From Quinella sp. 1Q7 (GTDB lineage Bacteria; Bacillota; Negativicutes; Selenomonadales; Selenomonadaceae): 44,371 nucleotides of DNA. How positions within the stretch are numbered: the first letter of the stretch is position 1; each line of letters opens with the position of its first letter. Shown here one piece after another: positions 35,892 through 43,857 of the stretch. The position numbers and the translations under genes are program-made. The stretch spans positions 1 through 44,371 of the forward strand of contig JADEZP010000005.1 of NCBI GenBank assembly GCA_015206805.1. The letters are read 5' to 3'. The notes below the pieces were generated by a model that was not told where the DNA came from, did not search any database, and was given only the letters and a program-made list of their open reading frames with translations.

Positions 35892-37442
35892 TCATTTGGG
35901 TTGAGCGATACCCTCGCCCAAGCTGAAAAATGTTACTTGCTTCAAATGCAACGCGCCCTGCGTCGGGACGAAGACGATTTCTCGCGAATTTTCTTTCGGG
36001 TAAAGCCGCGTCGATAAGACCGCCTCTCCGTCGTTGATGAAAATTTCCAGCGACGAACGGTCGATAAAAATCCGCAACCGTAATTCGTCGGCAGGCGTGA
36101 TTTTAACTTCGCGTTCGCCCGTCAAAGTTTCGCCCGATTTGTCGCGATTGAGTTTGATAAGTCCCGTTGCCGCGTCGTAAGATAAAATCGTTCGTTCGGT
36201 GCTTGAGCGGCGCAGTTCGATTGAAAAGCCCTTACTGCGAGTCAAGTCGACCGTCGCCAAAAGTTCACCGACCTCACCGCGCACGCCGTCGAGTTGCATC
36301 GCCTTGTCGAGCGTAAGATTTTCGTAAGCGACTTTTTCGCCGCGCAGGAGTTCAAGCTCACGGACGGGCGTGGAAAAAATTTTTCCGTCGCGAATGTGCA
36401 GTTCACGCGGCACAGACATTTGCCCCGACCAACCGTCAGCCTGCTCAAGCATCGGCGTGCCCCACATGTCCAGCCAACCAATCATTATGCAACGCCCGTC
36501 GGGTGCCTGCAGAATTTGCGGCGCGTAGAAGTCGAAGCCGTAATCGAGCAGGTCAAATTTGCCGTGCGTGAAAATTCCCGTCGCGTAATCGAGCGTGCCG
36601 AGCATGTAGCCCGACTGTTGCAGGTTGAGAAATTTTTTGCCTTCGGGCTTGATGTTCATCGGCGACAGAATCAGCACGTCCTGCCCGTCAATATGCGCAA
36701 AGTTCGGGCACTCCCACATGTCGCCTTCGTTGCCGACAGCGTAAGCCGCAATGCTTTTGAACGCCCAATTTACCATGTCGGGCGATTCGAACAGGAGGAC
36801 TTGCCCGACGGTTTCAGCCTTGTTGCGCGAGCCGACAACCGCATAAAATTTCCCGTCGTGCGCCCAAATTTTCGGGTCGCGGAAGTCGTTGGCACTGATG
36901 TCGCCCTTGTCGGCGGGAACGTAAATTACGGGATTCGCGTCGATTTTCGTGAAGTTGACTCCGTCGTCGCTCACGGCAATGTTTTGCGTCTCAATGCGGT
37001 TTGTGCCGTATTTGTTCGGGACGGGCAAGTCGACGTGCCCCGTGTACATCAACCACAACTTGCCGTCGTATTCAAGGGCACTGCCGCTGAAACAGCCGCC
37101 GCTTGCGTCATAAAGCTTGTCGGGACCAATCGCAATCGGCAAATGCGTCCAGTGCACCAAATCTTTGCCGGCAACGTGTCCCCAATGCATCGGACCCCAT
37201 TTCACGTCGTAAGGGTAGTGCTGATAAAAAAAATGATACTCGCCGTTGAAGTACGAAAAACCGTTCGGGTCGTTTATCCAACCGCTCGGCGCGGCAATGT
37301 GATAGCTCGGATACCAACGCGGATTCGTGACGGTCGGCTTGGAAAAATCTTTCGCCGAAACTTCCGACGCCGTAAGCAACGCGCAACTCAATGCAACCAT
37401 AAAAATCAGCGCGTCGGAAAATTTTAATCGGCACCCGCTCAT
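35892..37442 (-). CDS. Secreted GH32 beta-fructosidase
   Basis: A 516-residue glycoside hydrolase of family 32 (invertase, levanase or fructanase). The five-bladed propeller motifs are in place: WINDPNG with nucleophile Asp58, FRDP with Asp189, and MWECP with the acid/base Glu244. A C-terminal beta-sandwich follows. The N-terminus has a signal peptide (hydrophobic 11-24, cleavage near VSA-K at about 30), so it acts in the periplasm or outside. The ATG at 37442 is chosen over a TTG at 37457 because the TTG sits on the GGGAGG ribosome site itself. It lies between the symporter and the pump gene in the efflux operon, 15 bases before acrB. Confidence 0.88.
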   Translation of the reverse strand: MSGCRLKFSDALIFMVALSCALLTASEVSAKDFSKPTVTNPRWYPSYHIAAPSGWINDPNGFSYFNGEYHFFYQHYPYDVKWGPMHWGHVAGKDLVHWTHLPIAIGPDKLYDASGGCFSGSALEYDGKLWLMYTGHVDLPVPNKYGTNRIETQNIAVSDDGVNFTKIDANPVIYVPADKGDISANDFRDPKIWAHDGKFYAVVGSRNKAETVGQVLLFESPDMVNWAFKSIAAYAVGNEGDMWECPNFAHIDGQDVLILSPMNIKPEGKKFLNLQQSGYMLGTLDYATGIFTHGKFDLLDYGFDFYAPQILQAPDGRCIMIGWLDMWGTPMLEQADGWSGQMSVPRELHIRDGKIFSTPVRELELLRGEKVAYENLTLDKAMQLDGVRGEVGELLATVDLTRSKGFSIELRRSSTERTILSYDAATGLIKLNRDKSGETLTGEREVKITPADELRLRIFIDRSSLEIFINDGEAVLSTRLYPKENSREIVFVPTQGALHLKQVTFFSLGEGIAQPK

Positions 37443-37457
37443 GAAAACACCTCCCAA

Positions 37458-39077
37458 TCAGCTTAAATAAATTTTTTCGTCCACAAGATTTTCCGTGCGC
37501 GCCAAAGTCAAAGTCGCCGTCGCATTGCCCGCCTCGTTAATGCACGTGCAAATTCTGTCGCTGACGGCGTCCATGCAGAACAGCAAGCCTGCAATTTCGT
37601 TGGGCACGCCGAATGTCGCCGTAATGGTCAAGATACAAATGACAATAACATTCGGTATGGCGGGCGCACCTGACGACAGCGACAGCGTCATTGCGAAAAT
37701 TATCAGCATTGCGTCCAAATCAACGTCGACGCCGTACATTTTAAGGAACATTGTCACGGCAAGGGGCATGTACAGGCAATCGCCGTGCGCGTTGACGGTT
37801 GTGCCGATTGGGATTGAAAACGACGTTATCTTCGGCGAAATGCCCAGCTTTTTGATGCAAAAGTCCATTGTTATCGGCATTGAGACTGCGCCGCTGCCTG
37901 TCGCGAAAGGTGTCGGCATAAGCGACGGAATTTTTTTCATGAACGGCGTCGGCGACAACTTCCCGACAAACGCGATTATCAACATGTGCATGCCGAGCAA
38001 TGCGACGCTGCCAATTAACAGCCCCGCAAGGACTTTGCCCATCATCAGCACGGTATCGACGCCCGTATCGACGACCAACAGAATCATTGCGAAGAAGGCA
38101 ATCAGCGGCACGAAGACGATTATCAAGTCGACAACCTTCATGAAGAATTCGTTGCAGTTGGCGACAAGCTCTTTGAGCAGGTGAACTTTGTCGCCCAGCG
38201 CGTTCAAGCATGAGCCGAACAATACCGCGACGAAAATTATCTGCAACATGTTGCCGTCCACGACGGGGCTGATTAAGTTTGGCGGAATGATGTCGACGAT
38301 AAATTTAACCAGCGAGAATTCGTAAGCGTTGACCTCTGCAGTTTCGGCGGCGGGTATCGTGCCGATTTGCGGGACTTCGCCGCTGAAGATGATTTGCCCG
38401 AATATCAAGCCGATAACGACGGAAATCGACGATAGGCAAAAGTAAATGCCGACCATTTTTGTGCCGATTTTTCCGACGCCCGCGCCCGCGCCCATGCTGA
38501 TTATGCCGCTGATTATGCTGAAAAAAATCATCGGCGCGATAACCATGTTCAACGCGTCCAAAAACATTGTCTGAATCGGCGTGATAAAATTTTCCTTGAC
38601 GAGCGCGATTGATTCGGGCGACAAAGCCGCGTTCATTGCGAAGCCGCAAATCAGCCCGCCGACCATTGCCGCAATCAACAGCCGCATTTGAGCGTTCGTT
38701 TCGCCGCCGACATCGATTGTCACGACGTTGAAATTATTTTTGCGCACCCAATTCAGCCGCGCCCGATTCGACTTGAGAATCATCACGGCGGTAAAATCGT
38801 CGTCGTCCTCGCTCAAGTCGGTGACTTCGACAAGCGGATTGTACGAAAAACCTTCGGCACTCATGCGAATTTTAATTTTGCCGAAAAATTGCTTGATGAC
38901 TTGAACGTTAATCTGCGCGGCGTGCCCGTAATCCGTCATGCGCAGGAAAATTTCTTCGACAAGCAGTTGCGCCCAAAGGATGTCTTTTTGCTCGACGTTA
39001 AAGCTCGACAGGCGACGTTCAAGTTCCGCCTGCACGTCGTGAAAATTTTCCGTCGTCAATGCAAGCGACTTCATCAT
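37458..39077 (-). CDS. SLC1-type dicarboxylate/amino acid:cation symporter with N-terminal GHKL-like domain
   Basis: A 539-residue fusion. From about residue 128 it is a sodium- or proton-coupled SLC1 carrier (DctA/GltP type): several membrane spans, the re-entrant loop FATGSGAVSMPITM, a second loop SLSSGAPAIPN, and the late DRICTCINEAGN motif. The family's NMDGT motif reads NAHGD here, so the ion or substrate site may differ. The first 120 residues are soluble and resemble a worn RsbW/GHKL-type ATPase module (AQLLVEEIFLRM-type helix, then strands), an assignment I hold loosely. Its ATG overlaps the adaptor stop (ATGA), so it is coupled to the efflux adaptor. Confidence 0.75.
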   Translation of the reverse strand: MMKSLALTTENFHDVQAELERRLSSFNVEQKDILWAQLLVEEIFLRMTDYGHAAQINVQVIKQFFGKIKIRMSAEGFSYNPLVEVTDLSEDDDDFTAVMILKSNRARLNWVRKNNFNVVTIDVGGETNAQMRLLIAAMVGGLICGFAMNAALSPESIALVKENFITPIQTMFLDALNMVIAPMIFFSIISGIISMGAGAGVGKIGTKMVGIYFCLSSISVVIGLIFGQIIFSGEVPQIGTIPAAETAEVNAYEFSLVKFIVDIIPPNLISPVVDGNMLQIIFVAVLFGSCLNALGDKVHLLKELVANCNEFFMKVVDLIIVFVPLIAFFAMILLVVDTGVDTVLMMGKVLAGLLIGSVALLGMHMLIIAFVGKLSPTPFMKKIPSLMPTPFATGSGAVSMPITMDFCIKKLGISPKITSFSIPIGTTVNAHGDCLYMPLAVTMFLKMYGVDVDLDAMLIIFAMTLSLSSGAPAIPNVIVICILTITATFGVPNEIAGLLFCMDAVSDRICTCINEAGNATATLTLARTENLVDEKIYLS

Positions 39078-40309
39078 TTGCCGCGCAGATTGTCGGGAGC
39101 GTTGGGATTTTTATTGGGCGCGTCAAGTCCCGCGTCCGCGTTATAAGTGCTGGTAACTTCCGTGAGCGTGAAGCCCATTTCGCCGGGCGTGACGGTCTTA
39201 ACGTCAAGCTCAATGCCTTCGCGCAAGTTCGTCAAGCCCTCGACAATGACGGTATCGCTTGTATTAATGCCGCTTGTGACGACGAAATAACTGCCGACTT
39301 GATCGCCAAGCTCAACGGTGCGCGCCTCGGACTTGTTGTCCTTGCCGACGACCATAACGAACGATTTGCCGAGCAGCTGTTGAACGGAACGTTGCGGAAC
39401 CAAAATTGCGTTGGGAATGACTTCGCCGGTGAGTTTGACGCGGGCGAACATGCCGGGCATCAAAAGTCCGCTGGGATTCGGGAAAATTGCTTTCATGATA
39501 AGCGAACCCGTGCTGTTGGCAAGTTCGCGGTCGACTTCGACAATGCGCCCCTCGAACGGATATTCTTTGCCGTCGGCAAGCGTTATCGTCACGTCGATTG
39601 GATTATGATCGCTTTGCATGTTTTGCACCGTCATGAAGTGCAGGTAGTCCGATTCGCTGATTGAGAACTGCGCGAAAATCGGATCGGGCGCGCCGAGTGT
39701 GACGAGCGTAGTTTGTCCCGCCGAAACGAACGTTCCGACAGCCACGTCGTCCACGCCGAGTTGTCCGCTCATTGGCGCGTAAATGTTCGTGTCCGCAAGA
39801 TTTTCCATTGCAAGTTTGATGCTGGCTTCGTTCGCCGCAAGTGCCGCCTCGTATGAACGAACCGTTGCCGCTTGAGTCGTCGCCTGCTGTTCGGGAATTG
39901 CGCCGTCCTTGAGCAACTCCTCGTAACGCGCCAAGTCAATCCGTGCGTTGTTGAGACGAACTTCAGCCTCCGCCGCTTGAGCCTGCGCCTGCAACACCGC
40001 CGTTTCGTATTGCCGAGAATCGATTCGATAGAGCAACTGCCCCTGCTCGACGTATTGCCCGCCGACAACGAATTTCTCGACGATGTTGCCGTTGACTTTC
40101 GATTGAACTTTGACTTCCTCCGTGCCGACAAGATGACCCGCGTATTCGCTTGCAAGCGGCGTGTTGCGCTGAATGACTTTCATCGCCTTGACTTGCGCCT
40201 TCATGACTTGAGCCTGTTGCTGCTCTTTATCGCCGCACCCGCCGAAAAATATCGAAGACGCGGCGAACATTGCCGCCACGGTCATCAATTTGGCTTTCGA
40301 TAAAACCAC
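39074..40309 (-). CDS. RND efflux periplasmic adaptor (AcrA-type membrane fusion lipoprotein)
   Basis: A 411-residue adaptor linking the RND pump to an outer-membrane channel. The N-terminus is a lipoprotein signal with lipobox FFGGC (about 21-25). The barrel-sandwich hybrid halves (AGHLVGTEEVKVQSKVNGNIVEKFVVGGQYVEQGQLLY-like and NIYAPMSGQLG) flank a coiled-coil hairpin rich in Ala and Gln. The GTG start has GGGAGGGG five bases upstream. A strong promoter lies before it, so it heads the adaptor-symporter-fructosidase-pump unit. Confidence 0.92.
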   Translation of the reverse strand: MVLSKAKLMTVAAMFAASSIFFGGCGDKEQQQAQVMKAQVKAMKVIQRNTPLASEYAGHLVGTEEVKVQSKVNGNIVEKFVVGGQYVEQGQLLYRIDSRQYETAVLQAQAQAAEAEVRLNNARIDLARYEELLKDGAIPEQQATTQAATVRSYEAALAANEASIKLAMENLADTNIYAPMSGQLGVDDVAVGTFVSAGQTTLVTLGAPDPIFAQFSISESDYLHFMTVQNMQSDHNPIDVTITLADGKEYPFEGRIVEVDRELANSTGSLIMKAIFPNPSGLLMPGMFARVKLTGEVIPNAILVPQRSVQQLLGKSFVMVVGKDNKSEARTVELGDQVGSYFVVTSGINTSDTVIVEGLTNLREGIELDVKTVTPGEMGFTLTEVTSTYNADAGLDAPNKNPNAPDNLRGK

Positions 40310-40345
40310 TTCGACCCCTCCCGTTTTATTGCGTATTACGGGGAA

Positions 40346-40374
40346 ATTTTACGTGTTGGGCAGTCAAATGTCAA
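40346..40374 (-). promoter_or_regulatory. Predicted promoter of the efflux operon
   Basis: On the minus strand, a perfect TTGACA (40374-40369), a 17-base spacer and TAAAAT (40351-40346) lie 36 bases before the adaptor start. Its -35 box almost touches that of the divergent folP promoter, so the two polymerases may compete. Confidence 0.85.
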
Positions 40375-40375
40375 T

Positions 40376-40404
40376 TTGAACTTGCGCGGTCACTGCGCTA
40401 TAAT
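40376..40404 (+). promoter_or_regulatory. Predicted promoter of the folate operon
   Basis: TTGAAC (40376-40381), a 17-base spacer and TATAAT (40399-40404). The expected transcript start is near 40411, right at the GGGAG ribosome site, so the leader is very short. Confidence 0.8.
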
Positions 40405-40424
40405 TTCGGCGGGAGTTGAAGATT

Positions 40425-41246
40425 TTGGAACGAATTTTTACACTTCGCGGCGGCTGTAAATTGACGGTCGGTGCGCGGACTTTGGTAATGGGTATCGTGA
40501 ACGTCACGCCCGATTCGTTTTCGGACGGCGGCAAATTTTTCGCGGCGGAGGCGGCGATTAATCACGCGGCAAAACTCGTCGATGACGGCGCGGACATAAT
40601 CGACATCGGCGCGGAATCCACGCGTCCCGACGCAACGCTTATCACCGCCGACGAAGAACTTGCCCGCCTGAAAGAAATTCTGCCCGCAATGAAAAATTTC
40701 GGCGTGCCGATATCAATCGACACGTACAAGCCCGAAGTCGCCGCGCAGGCGTTGGAACTCGGCGCGGACATTATCAACGACGTGCACGGCTTGGAGGATT
40801 TGCGCATGATTGACGTCGCAAAAAAATTCGGCGCGCCCGTCATCGCGGGACACTTCGACAAATGCTCGGCGGGCGACATCGTTGCGGACGTGCAGAAATT
40901 TTTTCGGCGCACGACGGCTAACTGCGCGGCATGCGGCTTCGACACGACGAAAATTATTTTCGACCCCGGTATCGGCTTCGGCAAGACTTACGACGAAAAT
41001 TTGACGCTGATTCGCCGCTTGAATGAGCTCAAAACTTTGGACGGGCGCGAAATTTTTTTGATGCTCGGTGTCAGCCGCAAAAGCGTTATCGGGCGATTGA
41101 CGGGGTTTGCCGTTGATGAGCGCGACGAGGCGACGGGCGCACTTTGCGTCCACGCGGCGGGAGCGGGCGTCGACATCGTCCGCGTCCACAACGTCGCAAT
41201 GATTGCCAAAATGATTCGCACGATTAATTTGCTCAAGGAGGCTTGA
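40425..41246 (+). CDS. folP: Dihydropteroate synthase
   Basis: Condenses p-aminobenzoate with hydroxymethyl-dihydropterin pyrophosphate; the sulfonamide target. The pterin-site motifs are clear: MGIVNVTPDSFSDGGKFF, then DIGAESTRPDA, and ISIDTYKP. The end of the barrel has GVSRKSVIG and VHN. The TTG at 40425 is preferred, 9 bases after GGGAG (40411-40415); an in-frame TTG at 40416 directly abuts that site. First gene of folP-folB-folK/DHFR-ung. Confidence 0.93.
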   Translation: MERIFTLRGGCKLTVGARTLVMGIVNVTPDSFSDGGKFFAAEAAINHAAKLVDDGADIIDIGAESTRPDATLITADEELARLKEILPAMKNFGVPISIDTYKPEVAAQALELGADIINDVHGLEDLRMIDVAKKFGAPVIAGHFDKCSAGDIVADVQKFFRRTTANCAACGFDTTKIIFDPGIGFGKTYDENLTLIRRLNELKTLDGREIFLMLGVSRKSVIGRLTGFAVDERDEATGALCVHAAGAGVDIVRVHNVAMIAKMIRTINLLKEA

Positions 41247-41250
41247 TTTT

Positions 41251-41619
41251 ATGGCGGACAAAATTATCTTGACGGGACTGGAACTTTTCGGGCGACACGG
41301 TTGCACGGAGCAGGAGCGCAAATATTCGCAACCGTTCGTCGTCGACGCGGAGCTTGAGTTTGACTTTTCGCAGGCGGGCAAAAGCGACGACCTTGCCGAC
41401 ACGATTGATTACGTCGCAGTGCTCGCGGACATTCGCGCGATTGTCGAGGGCACTCCGCGCAATTTGATTGAGACCGTCGCGATTGAAATTGCCGAAACGC
41501 TTTTGAATCGCCACGCAAAACTTGACGCCGTGAAAATTATTCTGCGCAAAACTGACCCGCCCGTCGACGAAAAATTTTCGGGCGCGGCAGTCGAAGTCAC
41601 TCGGAGGCGCGGCGCGTGA
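41251..41619 (+). CDS. folB: Dihydroneopterin aldolase
   Basis: A 122-residue enzyme that cleaves dihydroneopterin to hydroxymethyl-dihydropterin, the step before FolK. The family pattern is present: KIILTGLELFGRHGCTEQER, a DLADTIDYVAV block, and NLIETVAIEIAETLL. AAGGAGG precedes the ATG, and the stop overlaps the next gene by four bases (GTGA). Confidence 0.93.
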   Translation: MADKIILTGLELFGRHGCTEQERKYSQPFVVDAELEFDFSQAGKSDDLADTIDYVAVLADIRAIVEGTPRNLIETVAIEIAETLLNRHAKLDAVKIILRKTDPPVDEKFSGAAVEVTRRRGA

Positions 41620-42530
41620 TTTGTTACGTCGGACTTGGCGCAAACCTCGGCGAACGCGAATTGACGTTGCGACGGGCGATTGAGCGCGTAAAAAAAATTC
41701 CCGCCACGAAACTTTTGCGGGTGTCGTCGTTTTACGAAACGGAACCTTGGGGCGTCACGAATCAGCCGAAATTTCTGAACGCCGCGATAAAAATTTCGAC
41801 CGACCTTGAGCCGCTCAACCTGCTTGACGCCCTGCAACGGATTGAACTTGAGCTCGGACGAATTCGCCGCGAACGCTGGGGTGCGCGGACAATCGACCTA
41901 GACATCCTGCTGATTGACGGGCGCGAAATTTCCACGGAACGATTGACGGTGCCGCACCCGCTGTTGTTTGAACGGGACTTCGCGCTTGTGCCGCTCAAGG
42001 AAATTTTCCCGACGCTCAACTGCAAACTGCGCGGCGACAAAATTATTCGCGCAACGGGCTCGCCGACGGACTTCAAGTTCAAGCTGATTGCGTGCGTCGA
42101 CAAAAATTTCGGACTAGGTTGCGGCGGAAAGTTGCTGTTCAAAATTCCCGCCGACCTGAAAAATTTCCGACGCCTGACGCTGGGGCACACGATAATTTAC
42201 GGGCGCAAGACCTTGCAGACGTTCCCGAATCGCCGACCGCTTGACGGGCGCAGAAACATCATTTTGAGCCGCACGCTTGAACATTCGGACGGCGCGGAAG
42301 TTGTCGGCGGGCTTGAAGATTTATTCGGCGCATTGAACGTTGCGGAGGATAATTTTGTTATCGGCGGCGCGGAAATTTTCGGCGAGCTGATTTCATATGC
42401 GGCGGAAATTTTTTTGACGGTCGTCAATGCCGAAGTCGCGGCGGATACATTTTTTCCGCGCACGGACGATTTTATTTTGCGCGACGTGAAAACTTTGGAC
42501 GGCTTCGAATTCAGGAGGTACACGCGATGA
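41616..42530 (+). CDS. folK: Bifunctional HPPK (FolK) - dihydrofolate reductase fusion
   Basis: A 304-residue fusion of two folate enzymes. Residues 1-150 are 6-hydroxymethyl-dihydropterin pyrophosphokinase: [21 protein letters not shown], then [18 protein letters not shown]. Residues about 153-304 are a DHFR domain: [44 protein letters not shown], and [12 protein letters not shown]. The usual Trp of the DHFR active-site loop (LPW) is Phe here ([12 protein letters not shown]). A three-residue join suggests direct fusion without a linker. The GTG start has GGAGG at 41603-41607. With folP and folB this gives four folate functions in three genes. Confidence 0.88.
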   Translation: MICYVGLGANLGERELTLRRAIERVKKIPATKLLRVSSFYETEPWGVTNQPKFLNAAIKISTDLEPLNLLDALQRIELELGRIRRERWGARTIDLDILLIDGREISTERLTVPHPLLFERDFALVPLKEIFPTLNCKLRGDKIIRATGSPTDFKFKLIACVDKNFGLGCGGKLLFKIPADLKNFRRLTLGHTIIYGRKTLQTFPNRRPLDGRRNIILSRTLEHSDGAEVVGGLEDLFGALNVAEDNFVIGGAEIFGELISYAAEIFLTVVNAEVAADTFFPRTDDFILRDVKTLDGFEFRRYTR

Positions 42531-43204
42531 GAAAAATTTTTCGGAACGATTGGGCGGAACTGTTGGACGACGAGCTCAAGCAACCGTATTATTTGGAATT
42601 GCGCAAATTTCTTATCGACGAGTACAGCACGAAAAAAATTTTCCCCGACATGTACGACATCTTCAACGCGCTGCACTTCACGAGCTACGCGGCAACAAAA
42701 GTCGTCATCTTGGGACAAGACCCGTATCACGAGCCGGGACAAGCTCACGGGTTGAGCTTTTCGGTTTTGCCGAATGTACCGCCGCCGCCGTCGCTGATGA
42801 ATATCTTTAAGGAACTGCGCGACGATTTGGGCTGTTTTATTCCGAACAACGGTTGCCTCAAGCCGTGGGCGGATCAAGGCGTGTTGCTCTTGAACACGGT
42901 TTTGACGGTTCGAGCGCACGCGGCGAATTCACATCGCGACCGCGGCTGGGAAATTTTCACGGACAAAATAATTCGACTGCTCAACGACCACGAACGTCCG
43001 CTTGCGTTCATTTTGTGGGGCAATCCTGCGCGGCGCAAAAAAATTATGATAACGAATCGGCGACACCTTATCGTTGAGTCGGCGCATCCGAGCCCGCTGT
43101 CGGCGGACAGAGGATTTTTCGGGAGCCGCCCGTTTTCCAAAGTAAACAACTTCCTGCAATCAATCGGCGACGAGCCCATCAATTGGCAGATACCGAACAT
43201 TTAG
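42527..43204 (+). CDS. ung: Uracil-DNA glycosylase
   Basis: A 225-residue family 1 UDG, which removes uracil from DNA. The catalytic [18 protein letters not shown] and the DNA-intercalation loop HPSPLSA are intact. It starts in a four-base ATGA overlap with the folK-DHFR gene, whose dihydrofolate reductase activity supports thymidylate supply, so pairing dTMP supply with uracil removal makes functional sense. GGAGG lies 9 bases before the ATG. Confidence 0.95.
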   Translation: MRKIFRNDWAELLDDELKQPYYLELRKFLIDEYSTKKIFPDMYDIFNALHFTSYAATKVVILGQDPYHEPGQAHGLSFSVLPNVPPPPSLMNIFKELRDDLGCFIPNNGCLKPWADQGVLLLNTVLTVRAHAANSHRDRGWEIFTDKIIRLLNDHERPLAFILWGNPARRKKIMITNRRHLIVESAHPSPLSADRGFFGSRPFSKVNNFLQSIGDEPINWQIPNI

Positions 43205-43216
43205 GAGGCGACAATT

Positions 43217-43594
43217 TTGACGAAGCGACAAATTTCAATCGCTGTTGTTGTGCTGATGATTTTAACGAACATTTATTTGATATGGCGCGTCAACTCGAAC
43301 ACAATGGCAATCGCCTCGTATGACGCGGGCATCAATCAAAATACGGGCGTCGGGCGCATGGAGAGCTATTGGACGAAATATATCGGCGCGTCGAAAAATT
43401 CCGCCACGACATACGAAGACCGCTTGAATGCCGAATCCGACAGCAACTTTTCAATCGGCGCGTTGATTGTGCTGGACATCGTTTTTATCGGCGCGCTCGT
43501 GTACTTGAATCGCAAGCCTAAGCCCGTACCCGTGCAAAGTGATTCGGAGGACGATTGGCGCAGTGAGCGTCGCGGCAGACGTCGTCGGCGTTGA
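43217..43594 (+). CDS. Small membrane protein, 125 residues
   Basis: Unknown family. One hydrophobic helix is at the N-terminus (ISIAVVVLMILTNIYLIW) and one at about 78-95 (IGALIVLDIVFIGALVYL), with a polar loop between that would face the periplasm, and a C-terminal tail that changes from acidic (SDSEDD) to strongly basic (RRGRRRRR). The TTG at 43217 follows AGGAGG by 8 bases, 12 bases after ung, so it is probably the last gene of the folate unit. Confidence 0.6.
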   Translation: MTKRQISIAVVVLMILTNIYLIWRVNSNTMAIASYDAGINQNTGVGRMESYWTKYIGASKNSATTYEDRLNAESDSNFSIGALIVLDIVFIGALVYLNRKPKPVPVQSDSEDDWRSERRGRRRRR

Positions 43595-43682
43595 GCCCGT
43601 CACAAAAATTTTCGGCTGAAAGGAAATTTCCAATCGACGCTGAAAAATCAAATTCATATAAGCAACACGCGACGAATTATGA

Positions 43683-43740
43683 GGCGCGCATGGACGCGCG
43701 ACTGTCGCGGTGATTTTCTTTCGCCGCCGTAAGAAAGTAG
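43683..43740. repeat. Composite hairpin repeat, copy 3 (worn, no middle hairpin)
   Basis: CGCGC-ATGGAC-GCGCG (43685-43700) keeps the ATGGAC loop of hairpin A. About 14 bases on comes a degraded hairpin B, TTTTCTTTCG-CCGC-CGTAAGAAAG. The tail after it (GTAGATT, then ATTTCAACGCC) resembles the tail of copy 1. The middle hairpin is missing. The remainder of the 43595-43857 gap has no gene. Confidence 0.75.
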
Positions 43741-43857
43741 ATTCTAAACGTCAAATTAATTTCAACGCCAAATTCAGCGCGTCGCCGAAACTACACAACC
43801 CAACGTGCGGCGGGAGCTACAGTCAAAAATTTTCACACATCGAGAGGAGCGATTGAT

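Noticed and set aside
36294-37427. 377-codon plus-strand frame opposite the GH32 gene
   Set aside because: Shadow of a gene with intact catalytic motifs; no ribosome site or family similarity.
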